Positions 28,726-40,900 of a DNA stretch of 64,000 nucleotides are shown one piece after another (position 1 is the first letter of the stretch; each line of letters begins with the position of its first letter). The translations under genes were made by a program, and so were the position numbers. Location: contig NC_069671.1 in assembly GCF_027244095.1 (NCBI RefSeq), positions 2,542,001-2,606,000 on the forward strand, read 5' to 3'. Source of the stretch: Hemicordylus capensis. Lineage: Eukaryota > Chordata > Lepidosauria > Squamata > Cordylidae. Under the pieces are notes generated by a model. It did not search any database and was not told the origin of the DNA. It saw nothing but the letters and a program-made list of their open reading frames with translations.

Positions 28726-29086
28726 GCTGTGAGTGCCACAAAGCTATCACCAATGTCCTGTCTTTAAGGGGGGCAGACACTGCCGAAAAGTCACTATGAC
28801 CATTCATCCCCAGAGGTGGTGCTGCCAATGGCCAAAATTGGTGGAGAACTGGAGATGGCTCCAGAGATCTTGAGCGTGCGCCCATTTCAAATGAGACAGT
28901 ACCCCCTAGTGGTGAATGGAAGAAGCCGGCTCAGCCATTGCATCCTGGAGGGCAGAGTCAATCTCTGTGAAACACATGCGTATTAAGGGGAGGTGCATGT
29001 TTACGCAAAACACCAGATTATGCATGCATGTTACATATACAGCTGTGGACATTTCCTAGATACAGACATGTCTATGTACACATACA

Positions 29087-29119
<33 letters not shown>

Positions 29120-30265
29120 CCACCCACCCCAAGCATTCACCTTCTGTGCAGCTGCTGGGGCTTCACTCAGGGCTGGCCCGTGCACTAGGCAGACCTGGGC
29201 CCCCTGCAGAAACCGTGCCAGGATACAGCCCTGGCAATTATTCCGTCTCTCTCTCTTGCATTGCAGCCCTGAAGTTCTGCACAGTGCTGGAAGGCGGCCA
29301 GGTGGAATCCTGCACCCTGCTCCCCACAACGCACAGCCTTCTTGGCTCCTTGCACCTCAGCCTCCAAGAAGCAGCTCGGCTCATAAGCTGTACTCCCTCG
29401 AGATACATTTAAAAACTTCACCGGGGCCATTTCCAGACGGCGATTTTACTTGCCTTCCCCACAGGAAGGGCAGGTGTGCATTCACGTATCGTCCAGATCA
29501 ACAGCGAAGTCCCTGTAAGGAACGTCAGGAAGCGATCCGTCCACGATCCTGGTTTTTCATTGTGCAGTGGAGCTTTGCCGTTTATGTCCGGGGTAAAATT
29601 TAAAATTTAGAGCCGGAGCTCCACACTTCTCAACTGCGGGGTGGATGCCCAAAGCCAAACTTTGCCTAGGGTACCAAAAGCCCCTAGCCAGGGGACAGAG
29701 GCACTCTTCCCGCCGGACCTTGGGGCACAGGTCCGTGGCCTCATAGCCCTTGCTGGCTCTAAGAGGTCTCCAAATCACTCACCTGCACCAGCTCACCTGT
29801 CCTCATCTCCTCCCCCAGCTCCCGGCATCCCATCCGCATCCGAGGGCTAGCCAGCTGAGTTGCTCTCGCTCTCTCGGACTCTGCAGCAGCACAACTGCCC
29901 CCGAGTCCAAGCCCGCCCCCACCCCCCTGCACGAGAGAGATCTGGTGGCCGGCTGCTGCCAGGAGAAGAAGCACTGCACGATCAGGCGGCTTGGGCTGGC
30001 CCGTTGACCTCACGTCGCATTCTAGGCCTCTCTGCCTTCCAGCATTTGGCAGAAGAAATGAGACCCCCCCCTTTGCTGGATCCTGAGCACAGTCTTGTTC
30101 TGGCTTCCCAACAAACCATTCACTTAGCAAAGAATTGTTTGAGGCTCTCAAGTTGAGGAAAAAGAAAATACGTCAAAGACAGGCTCGAGGTCTGCGAAAG
30201 GATGGATAGTGTGAACAGATAAATCAACAGCATAAATTGGGGTCATCAAATGAACTGGCCTAGCG
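28726..30265. other. Intergenic stretch
   Basis: Only a CA/CATA microsatellite at 29,078-29,130 is recognised. The open frames (such as 29,028-29,603) begin in the microsatellite and resemble no protein that I know. Confidence 0.5.
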
Positions 30266-30513
30266 AAAAAGGTGAAGTGTGCCGTCGAGTTGGTGTCGAC
30301 TCGTGGTGCCCACAGAGCCCTGTGGTTGTCCTTGGTAGAATACAGGAGGGGTTTGCCATTGCCTCCTCCCGCACAGTATGAGAGGATGCCTTTCAGCATC
30401 TTCCTGTATTGCTGCTGCCCGATAGAGGTGTATCCCATAGTCTGGGAAACATACCAGCAGGGATTCGAACTGGCAACCTCTGGCTTCTTAGTCAGGTCAT
30501 TGCCCTGCTGCAC
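30266..30513 (-). repeat. tRNA-derived SINE, antisense
   Basis: The minus strand has the B box GTTCGAATCCCTGCTGG and the body through CCTCCTGTATTCTACC to GACTCGACACC. It abuts a 5S-headed SINE in the opposite orientation. Confidence 0.85.
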
Positions 30514-30777
30514 CATTTGCAACCATGAATTGTCCCCTTTGCGAAGCAGGGTCTGCCCTGGCTTCCATTTGAATGGGAAATGTGTGAGCACTATAAGATA
30601 TTCCCCTGAGGGGATGGGGCTGCTCTAGGAAGAGCACCTGCATCCTTGCATGTGGAAGGTTCCAAGTTCCTTCTCTGGCAGCATCTCTAAGATAGGAGAA
30701 GCTGCTGCCAGTCTGTGTAGGCAATACCAATGGTCTGACTCAGTATAAGGCAGCTTCCTATATTCCTATGTAACCTG
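30514..30777 (+). repeat. 5S-headed Sauria SINE, internally deleted
   Basis: The head lacks its first 20 bp or so, and part of the Sauria body between the catalogue motifs is shortened (AAGATAGGAGAAGCTGCTGC). The 3' end is TATATTCCTATGT. Confidence 0.8.
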
Positions 30778-30837
30778 ACTGGCAGTAAGTTCAGGACAGA
30801 CAGAAGTGTGACGTGCCAAGATTCAATGGTGTGCATT

Positions 30838-30990
30838 CTGCCGCTGCACCTGTTAAACTTCTGCCTCCCAGGCGGTTGTAAAAAAGGACGTGAGCCCTGC
30901 TGGGCTGAAAGGTGGCTGTTTTCTGATGAAGTTGGAGGCAGCCAAAGCCGTGCAACCCAAAGGCAGAAGTTCAACAGGTGCAGCTGCAGG
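30838..30990. mobile_element. Inverted-repeat element, unnamed
   Basis: The 22-bp arms at 30,845-30,866 and 30,961-30,982 match at 21 of 22 positions around a 94-bp centre. GTTCAGGACAG occurs on both flanks (30,789 and 31,039), so the full element may be longer. Confidence 0.6.
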
Positions 30991-31494
30991 AAGCTCCCTC
31001 TGTTGAATTTTTGGCCCATCGTGCTCCTGTCACAAAGTTCAGGACAGGCACCCAGCCAGGAGGGGTTGACTGGTACACTGGGAGGGGGAGGGAATCTGTC
31101 ACTCAAAGGCCTGTGGGAAAGGAGCCATACCTGTTCTTCCATTTCGGTTTTCAGCCAGTTGCCAATTTCCAGTCCCAAAGTCTGGCTATTTCTGGTTGCA
31201 GCACAATCCCCCATTGTGAAAACAGCAGAAGGACCAGGGCCAACGCCAGAGGCCTCCCAACCCAGACAAACACCTGTGTTATCTGTAAACAGTACCTGGC
31301 TGCCGCTAAAGGAGGCCAGGTTCAGGCAGCTGAGAGAGCAACCTCGCAGGCGCTGCACCTCCGTTTCCGGCGCTGCGAATAATTCCACGGTTCTTCCTTT
31401 TGTTCAAGCACGTTTGGAGATCAACAGAAGCCCGCCAGATTCCACTTGAAATCCTGTGCATGTCTGAGCAGATGGAGATTCAAACAGGAACCCT

Positions 31495-31560
31495 CCGTCA
31501 GGGGCTCTCAACCTTGGGTCCCCAGATGTTGTGTGACTACAATGCCCATCACCCCCTGAC
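31495..31560. mobile_element. hAT-like MITE half
   Basis: CAGGGGCTCTCAACCTTGGG then GTGTGACTACAATGCCCATC is the left arm. The right arm is missing. Confidence 0.7.
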
Positions 31561-31844
31561 ACAGTTTCCAGCGCCTTCCCGTGGAGAGGCAAGGCAACTA
31601 TTTGAGGCTGAGCCTTCTATCCGTTCTCCTTCCCAAGGTCCAGAGCAAAGCTTTTAAGATGTGCTGCCTTCAGGAGCCCTCTGCCAGGGGACCCCTGGAT
31701 GACGGCTACAGAACCGCTGTGCGTTGCAGGGGATTCTGGGAAATGATCCCATGAGGCCTCGCTACCATGACACATAGAGAGCGAGACTCCTTGAGTCCCT
31801 GACACACCCCTGCACAGGTAGCGTACAGGTAGGAACATAGGCGG

Positions 31845-32170
31845 TCGTAGGAACATGGGAAGCTGCCTCCTACTGAGTCAGACCCTTGGTCCAGCTAACT
31901 CAGTACTGTCCTACACAGACTGGCAGCGGCTTCTCCAAGGTTGCAGGCAGGAGACTTTCTCAGCCCTGTTTTGGAGATCATGCCAGGGATTGAACCTGGG
32001 ACCTTCTGCGTGCAAGCAGGCAGATGCTCTTCTACTGAGACGGCTCCATCTCCGAAGTGGGGTATTTTACAGCACTCACATATGTCGTCTCCCATCCAAA
32101 TGCAAACCAGGGTGGACCCTGCTTAGCAAAAGGAACCATTCATGCTTGCTACCACCAGACCAGCTCTCCT
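31845..32170 (-). repeat. 5S-headed Sauria SINE, antisense
   Basis: The 3' end begins TAGGAACATGGGAAGCTGCC and the head ends AGACCAGCTCTCCTG. The tRNA-like B box (GATTGAACCTGGG on the plus strand) is visible. Confidence 0.88.
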
Positions 32171-32589
32171 GATTGGTAGACTGATGCTCCTAGGACACGC
32201 CCACCGTCTTTGTTCTCTCTACTCTTCCCCCCCACCCCGTGAGGTAGCTAGAACAGGGTACAGGCTTTCTACCTGCGTTTGTAGCTTCTTCAAATCAACC
32301 TTTCCTTGTTTTAGCCCTTCTGCAACAGCCTCCCTGAGCTCCGTTCTCATCAAACTGGGTTTCTCCGCTAAATAAGGGGTGGATTCAAAATTCTCCCCTG
32401 CAAACGTCTCTCTCAAGAGCAGGGTCAACCCACCCTTTGAGATTGTCCTCAAGTCAGCAACAACCTGCCGGTGATATTTGAAAGCAAGCCTGAAAATTTT
32501 GATATACTCTGAAAAACATTGGGCAAAACATACGGGAGGAAACTCTCCAGAAAATAACTTAAATCAGAGCTGACAGCCCTACTTAGAGA

Positions 32590-33035
32590 ACCTAAGAACA
32601 GCCCTGAAGACCATAAGAACTGCCCTGTTCAGATCAGGATCAATTCCAGCATCCTGTTTCATATAGTGGCCCACCAGACGCCTTGGGAAGCCACACAACC
32701 AAGAGATGAAGGCATCCCCTCCCTCTTTCTGTTGCTGCCCTGCCACTAATATTCAGAGGCAGTCTCTCTCGGACCCTATAGCCCTCAGACTAGTAGCCAT
32801 TGATTGACCTGCCCTCCATGAATCTGTCTAAGCCCCCTTTCAAAGCCATCCAAGCTGGTGGCCATCACCACATCCTGGGGCAGGGAATTCCATAGATTGA
32901 TTGTGAAAAAGTTCTTCCTTTTGTCAGATATAAATATCCTGGCTGTCAGTTTCATGGGATGGCCCCTGGTTCTAGTGTTGGGGGAGAGAAAAAATCGCTC
33001 TCTCCATACCAGGCCTAATTTTACAAACCTGTATC
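32590..33035 (-). mobile_element. CR1/L3-type LINE 3' end, antisense
   Basis: On the minus strand it reads from the ORF2 C-terminus (AATTCCCTGCC, NxWNSLP-like) to the 3' UTR with AACAGGATGCTGGAATTGA and GATC..TTCTTA. It meets the sense copy head to head at 33,036. Confidence 0.8.
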
Positions 33036-33545
33036 ATATCAGAACAGTTCTGGTCACCACATCACCATATTACTGTAGAACTGGAAAAGGTGCAGAAGAG
33101 GGCAACCAAGATGATCAAGGGCCTAGAGCACCTTCCTTACAAAGTTACAAGGTACGGCTACAACGTGTAGGGCTTTTTAGTTTAGGGGGGGGAAGCAACT
33201 CAGGGGAGACATTCTAGTTTTATGATGCATGGTTTGGAGAATGTGGACAGAGAGAAGTTCTTTTCTCTCTCTCTCCTAACACTAGAAACAGAGATCATCC
33301 CATGGAACTGATGGCCTTGAAATTTAGGACCAGAAAAGGAAGGACCTTTTCACACAGCACATCCTTGATCTATGGAATTCTTTGCCATGGGATGTGGCCA
33401 TCGCTTGGACTGTCAACAGCAGGAGAGAAGCTTGCCTTCATCTCTTGCCTGCGGGGTTCCCAGAGGCATAGGGTGGGTCACTGTGGTAAACAGAATTCGG
33501 GACTGGATAGGCCTGGTTCTGATCCAGCAAGGCCATTCTTAAGTT
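33036..33545 (+). mobile_element. CR1/L3-type LINE 3' end, sense
   Basis: GAACTGGAAAAGGTGCAGAA, AACCAAGATGATCAAGGG, GGAATTCTTTGCCATGGGAT and the 3' end GATCCAGCAAGGCCATTCTTA. Confidence 0.85.
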
Positions 33546-33547
33546 AT

Positions 33548-33680
33548 TATATGTCCTTGAGGATCACATAGCCCTCAGGGACATATTTTTGGAAGGCAAA
33601 GGGCACTTACGGAGGCAAGGGAGAGCAGCAAAATCAACTCACTCCCCTCCATACGTCCACTTTGCTTCTCAGAGAGCCTC
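33548..33680 (-). repeat. Unnamed repeat, copy 2 (inverted relative to 10,845-10,985)
   Basis: Shares TATATGTCCTTGAGGATCAC, GGAAGGCAAAGGGCACTTA and GGGAGAGCAGCAAAA with the inverse of copy 1. Its left edge directly follows the CR1 3' end. Confidence 0.65.
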
Positions 33681-34179
33681 TGCTTGAAGTAGGATCAGCT
33701 TCTGGCTTCTCAGACTGCATCTCTGGATATCAGCCTGACTGAGAAGTATTTGGAAGAACCAAACGCCACCTATAGAGAAAGGTGCTGGGTCAGAGAGACT
33801 CAAATCTTTTCTTCTTTTTCTTTTCAATGGGTCTCATACAGATCAGTGTAAAGGGAAAAGAACCCAGACGGCACGTTTACAATTGACTGCCTGCAAGGAA
33901 AGGGAAAGAACCTCCCCTGTGCTCCAAATTAGTTGCAGGCGACTAGCTGTTCCGTGACTAATCCCAGATGCCGGGAGGCTGCGGCATTGTTGCACAGAAA
34001 GGGTGGCAATTTATTGCCATAGAAGAGGAGCAGAGGAGGCCAGAGCACCACCAAGAGTCAAGGGATGCTTTCATTGGGTTGTTCTTTTTTAAAAGAAAAA
34101 AATAGAACCCTTTTGTATTCATCAGGTCAGTGGTTCTTAAGCTGTATTCAGGGGAAATATGGCGTTTCTCAGATGTTTT

Positions 34180-34785
34180 ATCAGAACTGGAAAAGATACA
34201 GAAGAGGGCAACCAAGATGATCAGGGGCCTGGAGCACCTTCCTGATGAGGCAAGGCTGCAACACCTCTGGGGCTTTTTAGTTTAGAAAAAAGATGACTGT
34301 GAGAAGACATGATAGAGGTCTATAACATCATGCATGGTGTGGAGAAAGTGGAGAGAGAGAAATTCTTCTCCCTCCCCCATAACACTCGAACCAGGGGTCA
34401 TCCCATGAAATTGATTGCCGGGAAATTTGGGACCAGCAAACGGAAGTACTTTTTCACACAATGCATCATCAACTTGTGGAATTCTCTGCCACGAGATGTG
34501 GTGACAGCCAACAACCTGGATGGCTTTAAGAGGGGTTTATATAACTTCATGGAGGGGAGGTCTAACAACGGCTACTAGTCGGGAGGGCTAAAGGCCACCT
34601 CCAGCCTCAGAGGCAGGAAGGATGCCTCTGAGTCCCAGTTGCAGGGGAGTCACAGCAGGAGGGAGGGCACGCCCTCATCTCCTGCCTGTGGCTTCCAGCA
34701 GCATCTGGTGGGCTACTGTGCAAAACAGGATGCTGGACTAGATGGGCCTTCTTGGGCCTGATCCAGCAGGGCTGTTCTTAGGTTC
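34180..34785 (+). mobile_element. CR1/L3-type LINE 3' end
   Basis: A 89-codon open frame (34,309-34,578) reads MIEVYNIMHGVEK, HNTRTRGHPMKL, INLWNSLPRDVV, NNLDGFKRGL, the conserved ORF2 C-terminus. The 3' UTR ends at GCAGGGCTGTTCTTAGGTTC. This is the best preserved CR1 copy here. Confidence 0.9.
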
Positions 34786-34857
34786 CTCAATGAGAACACT
34801 GGAAGTGGCAACATCCCTGAAAGATGGCTGTCCCCCTGTGGTGGATCTCCTCCTCCA

Positions 34858-34952
34858 ACATGGAGAGCTGGTCTTGTGGTTGCAAGAGTGACTTGCCCCC
34901 TTAGCTAAGCAGGGTCCACCCTGGTTGCATTTGCACAGGAGACTAGAAGTGT
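34858..34952 (+). repeat. 5S-like SINE head fragment
   Basis: GGAGAGCTGGTCTTGTGGTT, CCTTAGCTAAGCAGGGTCCA. It is cut at the point where the Tc1 fold-back begins. Confidence 0.85.
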
Positions 34953-35825
<873 letters not shown>

Positions 35826-35834
35826 GTGTGTATA

Positions 35835-35945
35835 TCTTACACAGCGGGCAGCACTCATGTGGTCACCCATCCAAATGCCAACCAGGGTGGAGCCTGCTTA
35901 GCAAAGGGGACAATTCATGCTTGCTGCCCTAAGCAGCTCTCCAAA
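35835..35945 (-). repeat. 5S-like SINE head fragment, antisense
   Basis: GTGGTCACCCATCCAAATGC, GAGCCTGCTTAGCAAAGGGG. Together with the opposite head fragment at 34,858 it brackets the Tc1 copy. Confidence 0.85.
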
Positions 35946-36711
35946 AGGATTCCTTTCCTCCCAGCCCCACTACAGCTCAGACATGTAGAAATTCTGCTTG
36001 GATTTTGCGGGAGGGCTGTTGGTGTTTTCTTCCCACTCAAGCCCCGACTTGCGCTCAGAAGGTGCTCGGAAGCCCCTCTCCAGGGAGCGTCTTTATGCAG
36101 AGAAGAGATCTGTTTCAGATTTTTATCACTAGCCATCTTTCTAAGAGCAGGAGGAGGGGGCTGTGTATAGCTGGGTATTTGCGGCTCCCTTCCAAAGATC
36201 GAACCAACCTGTGAACGAAGACCTGGCCCTCAGGGTGTTTGTGATGAGCAATAACCTTCTAGAGCCTCACCTGTGGATTGCCACCCCCCCAACACCTGGC
36301 CCCCTGCACAGCAGGCCCCACAATTTAATGACAGTTGATGAAATATAGAGATGTTTGTGTAGACATCACCCTACGCCTTGACGCAGCTGACTGTGCTTTT
36401 GCAGACACTCGGAAATATTGTGGGGAAAGAGGCATGTGGGGAAAAGACAAATCCTGCTTTGTGAGAAGTTTGGGGGCAAAGATGTCATGGATGGCTTTAA
36501 GAGAGGGAGCGTCCCAAGTCAATGCAGGATCAGGCAGGAGATGGGGCAGGACCAGAAAAATAAAATAAAAATAAATAATAAAAAACTTTGTTAGCCAGAC
36601 AGGAGTAAAAGTAATACCAGGGGGTGTTGTTTTAGTAATAGAGATGTAGGGGAAAGAGTAGTATAGTTATTAGTAAGATTTAAATGTCCATTCTGGAATA
36701 CATCCAAGAGT
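35946..36711. other. Intergenic stretch
   Basis: No recognised gene or repeat apart from AAATAAAATAAATA runs near 36,560. Confidence 0.45.
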
Positions 36712-36925
36712 CAGTATGGTGGAGTGGTTAGAGTATTAAACTAGGACTGGGGAGATCCGAGTTCAAATCCCAGTTCAGCCATGAAACTCTCTGGGTGACT
36801 CTGGGTGAGTTACTTATCTCTCAGCCTAGCCTGCCTCACAGGATTGTTGTGATGGTAAAACCTAAGCACATACACCACTCCGGGTTCCTTGGCGGGAGAG
36901 CGGTGTATACCTGTAAATAAATTAA
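36712..36925 (+). repeat. tRNA-derived SINE, near full length
   Basis: GTATGGTGGAGTGGTTAGAG head, B box GAGTTCAAATCCC, body GGTGACTCTGGGTGAGTTAC and CACAGGATTGTTGTGATGG, 3' end CCTTGGCGGGAGAGCGGTGT. A Sauria 3' scrap follows at 36,960-37,022. Confidence 0.9.
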
Positions 36926-37476
36926 ATTAAATTGACCCAGGGCAAGATTTTGATAGCATCCATTTCCATTTCATCTCTAGGAACATAGAAAGTCGCCATA
37001 TACTGAGTCAGACCGTTGGCTCATTGAGAAGTACTCTTTGTATGCTTTTTACCTGCTGTAAGAAGTAGTTTACATAGTTTGTAGCGCTGCTGGTCTTTGA
37101 CTGCAAGTCATCCATACATCCATAAGCAGCCTTATTGAAATTAACAAAAACAATTTATTTGTCTCATTAATTTCAGTGTATGCAGCGCTAACTTTCTGAA
37201 GGTTATCAGTCAGCCTGAGACGCTTCCACACGCTGCTGACTGCAGCACAGGGAAGCTGTGAGGATGAGTACTCGCATGTGGGAAGCCCTGATCTGGAGCA
37301 AGGGATCACAAATGTAGACCAATAAATCAACCAACCCAGGCAGCCAAAGAGGCACCCTCCTTCATGGGATCAGGCGACAAAGGCCCCTGAACATCGGCTT
37401 CCTTCTCTCAGTAAGCCAGCCCGGCCACCGCAAAAGACATTCACTCACAGATTCCGTGTGGGGAGTTGCAAATCAC

Positions 37477-37482
37477 TTTATT
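37477..37482 (-). terminator. SF3A1: SF3A1 polyadenylation signal AATAAA
   Basis: AATAAA on the minus strand lies 431 bp beyond the SF3A1 stop codon. It is the only canonical signal noted in the likely 3' UTR, which makes the mature 3' end about 37,455-37,465. Confidence 0.75.
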
Positions 37483-37912
37483 GCAGTAGCTTCACTACAC
37501 TTCTCGATGCGTTACAAGAGCGTGAACTGAAATGCGTCATCCGACGGGCAAGTTCCTCCGAAAGTTAAACAAGTCGTTGGAAAAGATCCAAGCTAGGCAA
37601 GAGCTCATCCACAAGAGGGACGAGTAAGAAATGAGACGGGGGACCACAGAGAAGGAAGGGCTAGCAAAGGTTCAACGCGAGTGGCATTACGGACACGGCA
37701 CAAGCGGGCAACCAGGTTCATGCACACCGATTCACAACGGCACAGCTACTGCCTGGGCAACAGAACTTGCCCCAGCTCCCGGGACAACCAGAGACAGGCG
37801 TAAGGCTCTTGAGCTCAGTCAGAATGGGAACTCCAGGCCGATGGTGGAATCCAGTGGCTGCTTGTCCCCTGGACAGACCACCCGGGACGGCAGCAGCTCC
37901 CCCTGAGGCCTC

Positions 37913-40900
37913 TTATTTCTTCCTGCCGCCTCTTTCTTTGAGGGCCAAGTGGATCACGGAGCCACTCATCATGTTGTAGTAAGCCAGGGAGTTGGAGTCC
38001 TTGATGAAGATCCCCTGCAAGACACAAGAAGAAGAGATGGCCTCCGTCGGACTCCAAACACGAGACTTGCCAAGGGAAAGGAGAACAAGCCACATCCATC
38101 CAAGCCAGTGTTCCTCCTTGTAAGGCCAATGGCAGCCCCAATCAAGCCTAAGTGTGGCCCCCTGACTCACGGTTTACTGGGCCTGGGGTGAAGCTTCAGC
38201 CGAAGCCTCTGCCTAGTTCCCCAGGCACCATGTGGGAAACTACCCATTCCTATCCTGCAGTGCTCGGCTTCCCCCAGTGCAGTGGAGGTGCCCCTTTAAG
38301 GGAAACAGCCTTCTGGAGTCCCTGCGCCCACTTGGGAGGCGTGCACAGAGTGCTGGGAGGTGTCGCTCTTCCCACAGAGCGCTTGAGAGGGGGCTCCGTC
38401 TCTCTTAGAGGGCCCTCCCAGGATGGAGAAAAGCACAGCACCACGGGGAGGTCAGCACCGCGGAAGATGGCTCTCGCCTGGACAGCTGTTTGCCAAAGTG
38501 GCAAAAAGAGTGAAGAGATCCAAGTGCTGGTCTCCATTTTTCCAAGCCGGACCCGAGAGGTCAGTTGCCGAACTTGTTGTGATGCTCGAGGGAGTCAAGT
38601 GAAGAGACACGGCGTGGGGCAAGGATCTTGGGGGCCCAAGGAAATGAACGAAGGGTGAAGGAACCAAAGGTGGCACACACAGTGCACAGATGCTGAAAAG
38701 GCAGCAGGCAATTCTACCGTTTCTGGAGGGGGTTGCACTCCCCTTGAAGGCGCAAGTATGCCGCTTGGGCGTATGGCTGGACCCGGCTCTGCTTTTGGAA
38801 GCTCAGGTGGAGGCGGTGGCCAGGGGTGCCTTTGCATGGCTTCGGCTAGTGCGCCAGCTGCGTCCCTTTCTCGAGAAGGCAGATCTGGCCATGGTTACCC
38901 ATGCCTTAGTCACGCCACGCCTGGATTACTGTAACGTGCTCTACGTGGGGCTGCCCTTGAAGAATATCCAGAAACTGCAGCTAGTGCGAAATGCGGCAGC
39001 GAGGGTTTTGTCTGGAGCTTCCTGTTGGGATCACATCACACCCATTTTGAAGGAGCTGCACGGGCTGCCAGTCTGTTTCCAGGTCCAATTCAAGGTGCTG
39101 GTTTTGACCTTTAAAGCCCTTAATGGTTTGGGCCCGTGGGTACCTGAGGGACCGCCTGCTCCCAAGGGTTGCTGCCCACTTGACGGGGTCATCTGAGGGG
39201 GCTCTGCTCCGGGTGGCAACAATGAGGGAGGCTCGGTTGTTGTGCACGCGGGACGGGGCCTTCTCTGCTGCCGCCCCCAGAATCTGGAATGCTCTCCCGG
39301 TGGCTATTCGCTCCTCGGACTCCATCAGAGTTTTTAGAAAGCATGTCAAATCGTGGCTTTTTACCTAGGCTCTTATATGATTGTCTCTACTGCTGCTTCT
39401 TTGTATTTTGTATGGTTATTTTATGCTTGTATTTTAAATCTTTTTAGTCAGATCTATGTTCTTATATTCTAACTTAATCTTTTAATTACGTACTTTTTAT
39501 AGTCTCGTTTTATTTTTTCTGTGTGAACCACCTTGAGATTGTTTTAATGAAAGGCGGTATATACATTTAACAATACATACATAAGTTAAATAAATGCAAA
39601 GCCCATATGTGCAATGGCCAAGCAGCATTCCGAGGGTCCACATGACCACCTACCTCATACTGGAGCTTTTGCTTCCCAGCAGGCATCCCAGTGGCCTCGT
39701 GGATCTTGACCTTTATGACAGACACCTAAGAATGGGAGAGAAGACGGACCTCATCAGCAAGGAGGGCACCCTGCCAGAGACCTGTGCAGCATAGACTGGG
39801 CAAACCTAGCAGAGGAGAACCCTGTGCTTGGAGAGTGCTGCTCCTGCAGGCCCCCTTTCAAGTGGCAGCTCTTTCTGTTTAGCAGGGGGAGAACAACTCT
39901 CCTGATCCAATCTCAGCAGAGCATCCAGCGGCTGTTGCAGTCTCTACCTTGTGTTTCTTTTTAGACTATGAGCCCTTGAGGGACAGAACACCACCATCTT
40001 CTTACTATTTTTCTTCTGTCAACTACTTTGAGAACTTTTCGTTGAAAAGTGATATATAGCAGTCGCGTCTCCAAGAGAGGGCATTCCTGCCTGCAACCTT
40101 GGAGAAGCCGCTGCCAGTCTGTGTAGGCAATACTGAGCTAGATGGACCAATGGCCGGACTCAGTATATGGCAGCTCCCTATGTTCCTCTGAGGAGTCCAT
40201 GGTCTGCGTTTATCCTCACAACAACTCTGCAAGGCAGGTTGGGCTGGGAGAGAAGTGACTGGCCCAGAATCACCCAGGGAGTTCTGCAACCATATTAGAG
40301 CCTAGTATCTATTCTGTATGCAGTCACAGTTTCCCAACAGTACTTCTCAGTAAACTGTCTTCAAGTTAGAGTGGAAGTATCTGTGCTATTGGTACCCCCC
40401 ACTATGTGAAAGCATGTGCATTCTCTACCCAGGGGTTGCCACCCTGGAGTCCTCAGATGAGGCCGGACTACAACTCCCATCATCCCCAGTCACAATCACC
40501 CAAGGCAAGCCGTAGTCCAACAATGTCTGGGGACCGGAGGTTGAGAACCCCTCGGCTGGCCATTAAGATGGCTCCTGACCATTCAAGCTAGGGGTCAACC
40601 TGGGCAGGCCACACACACTTCTGGTCTCCAGACGACGGCCTGGGGGTACAGAAGCTGCCCATTGGCTGCGGAGTGTCATGTGCCCTGGGCCACATACCTG
40701 GTCGGAGAGCGGGAGGGTGAAGACCAAGACTTGGCCATTCAGCTTCCATTCCGTCTTGTCCTGCATGTTGGGGACTTGGACTTTGACTGTGACTGGGCCC
40801 TGGGGGAACAGACACAATTAGACTGTCAGAACGGGAGAGCAAGGGAGAGGGACAGCAGGGAAGAAAGAGGCAGGGAAAGCCCATCAGAGGGGCAATTCTA

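Noticed and set aside
38690-39196. 168-codon plus-strand frame as a gene antisense to SF3A1
   Set aside because: It matches the L2 LINE reverse-transcriptase C-terminus and continues into a typical L2 tail.
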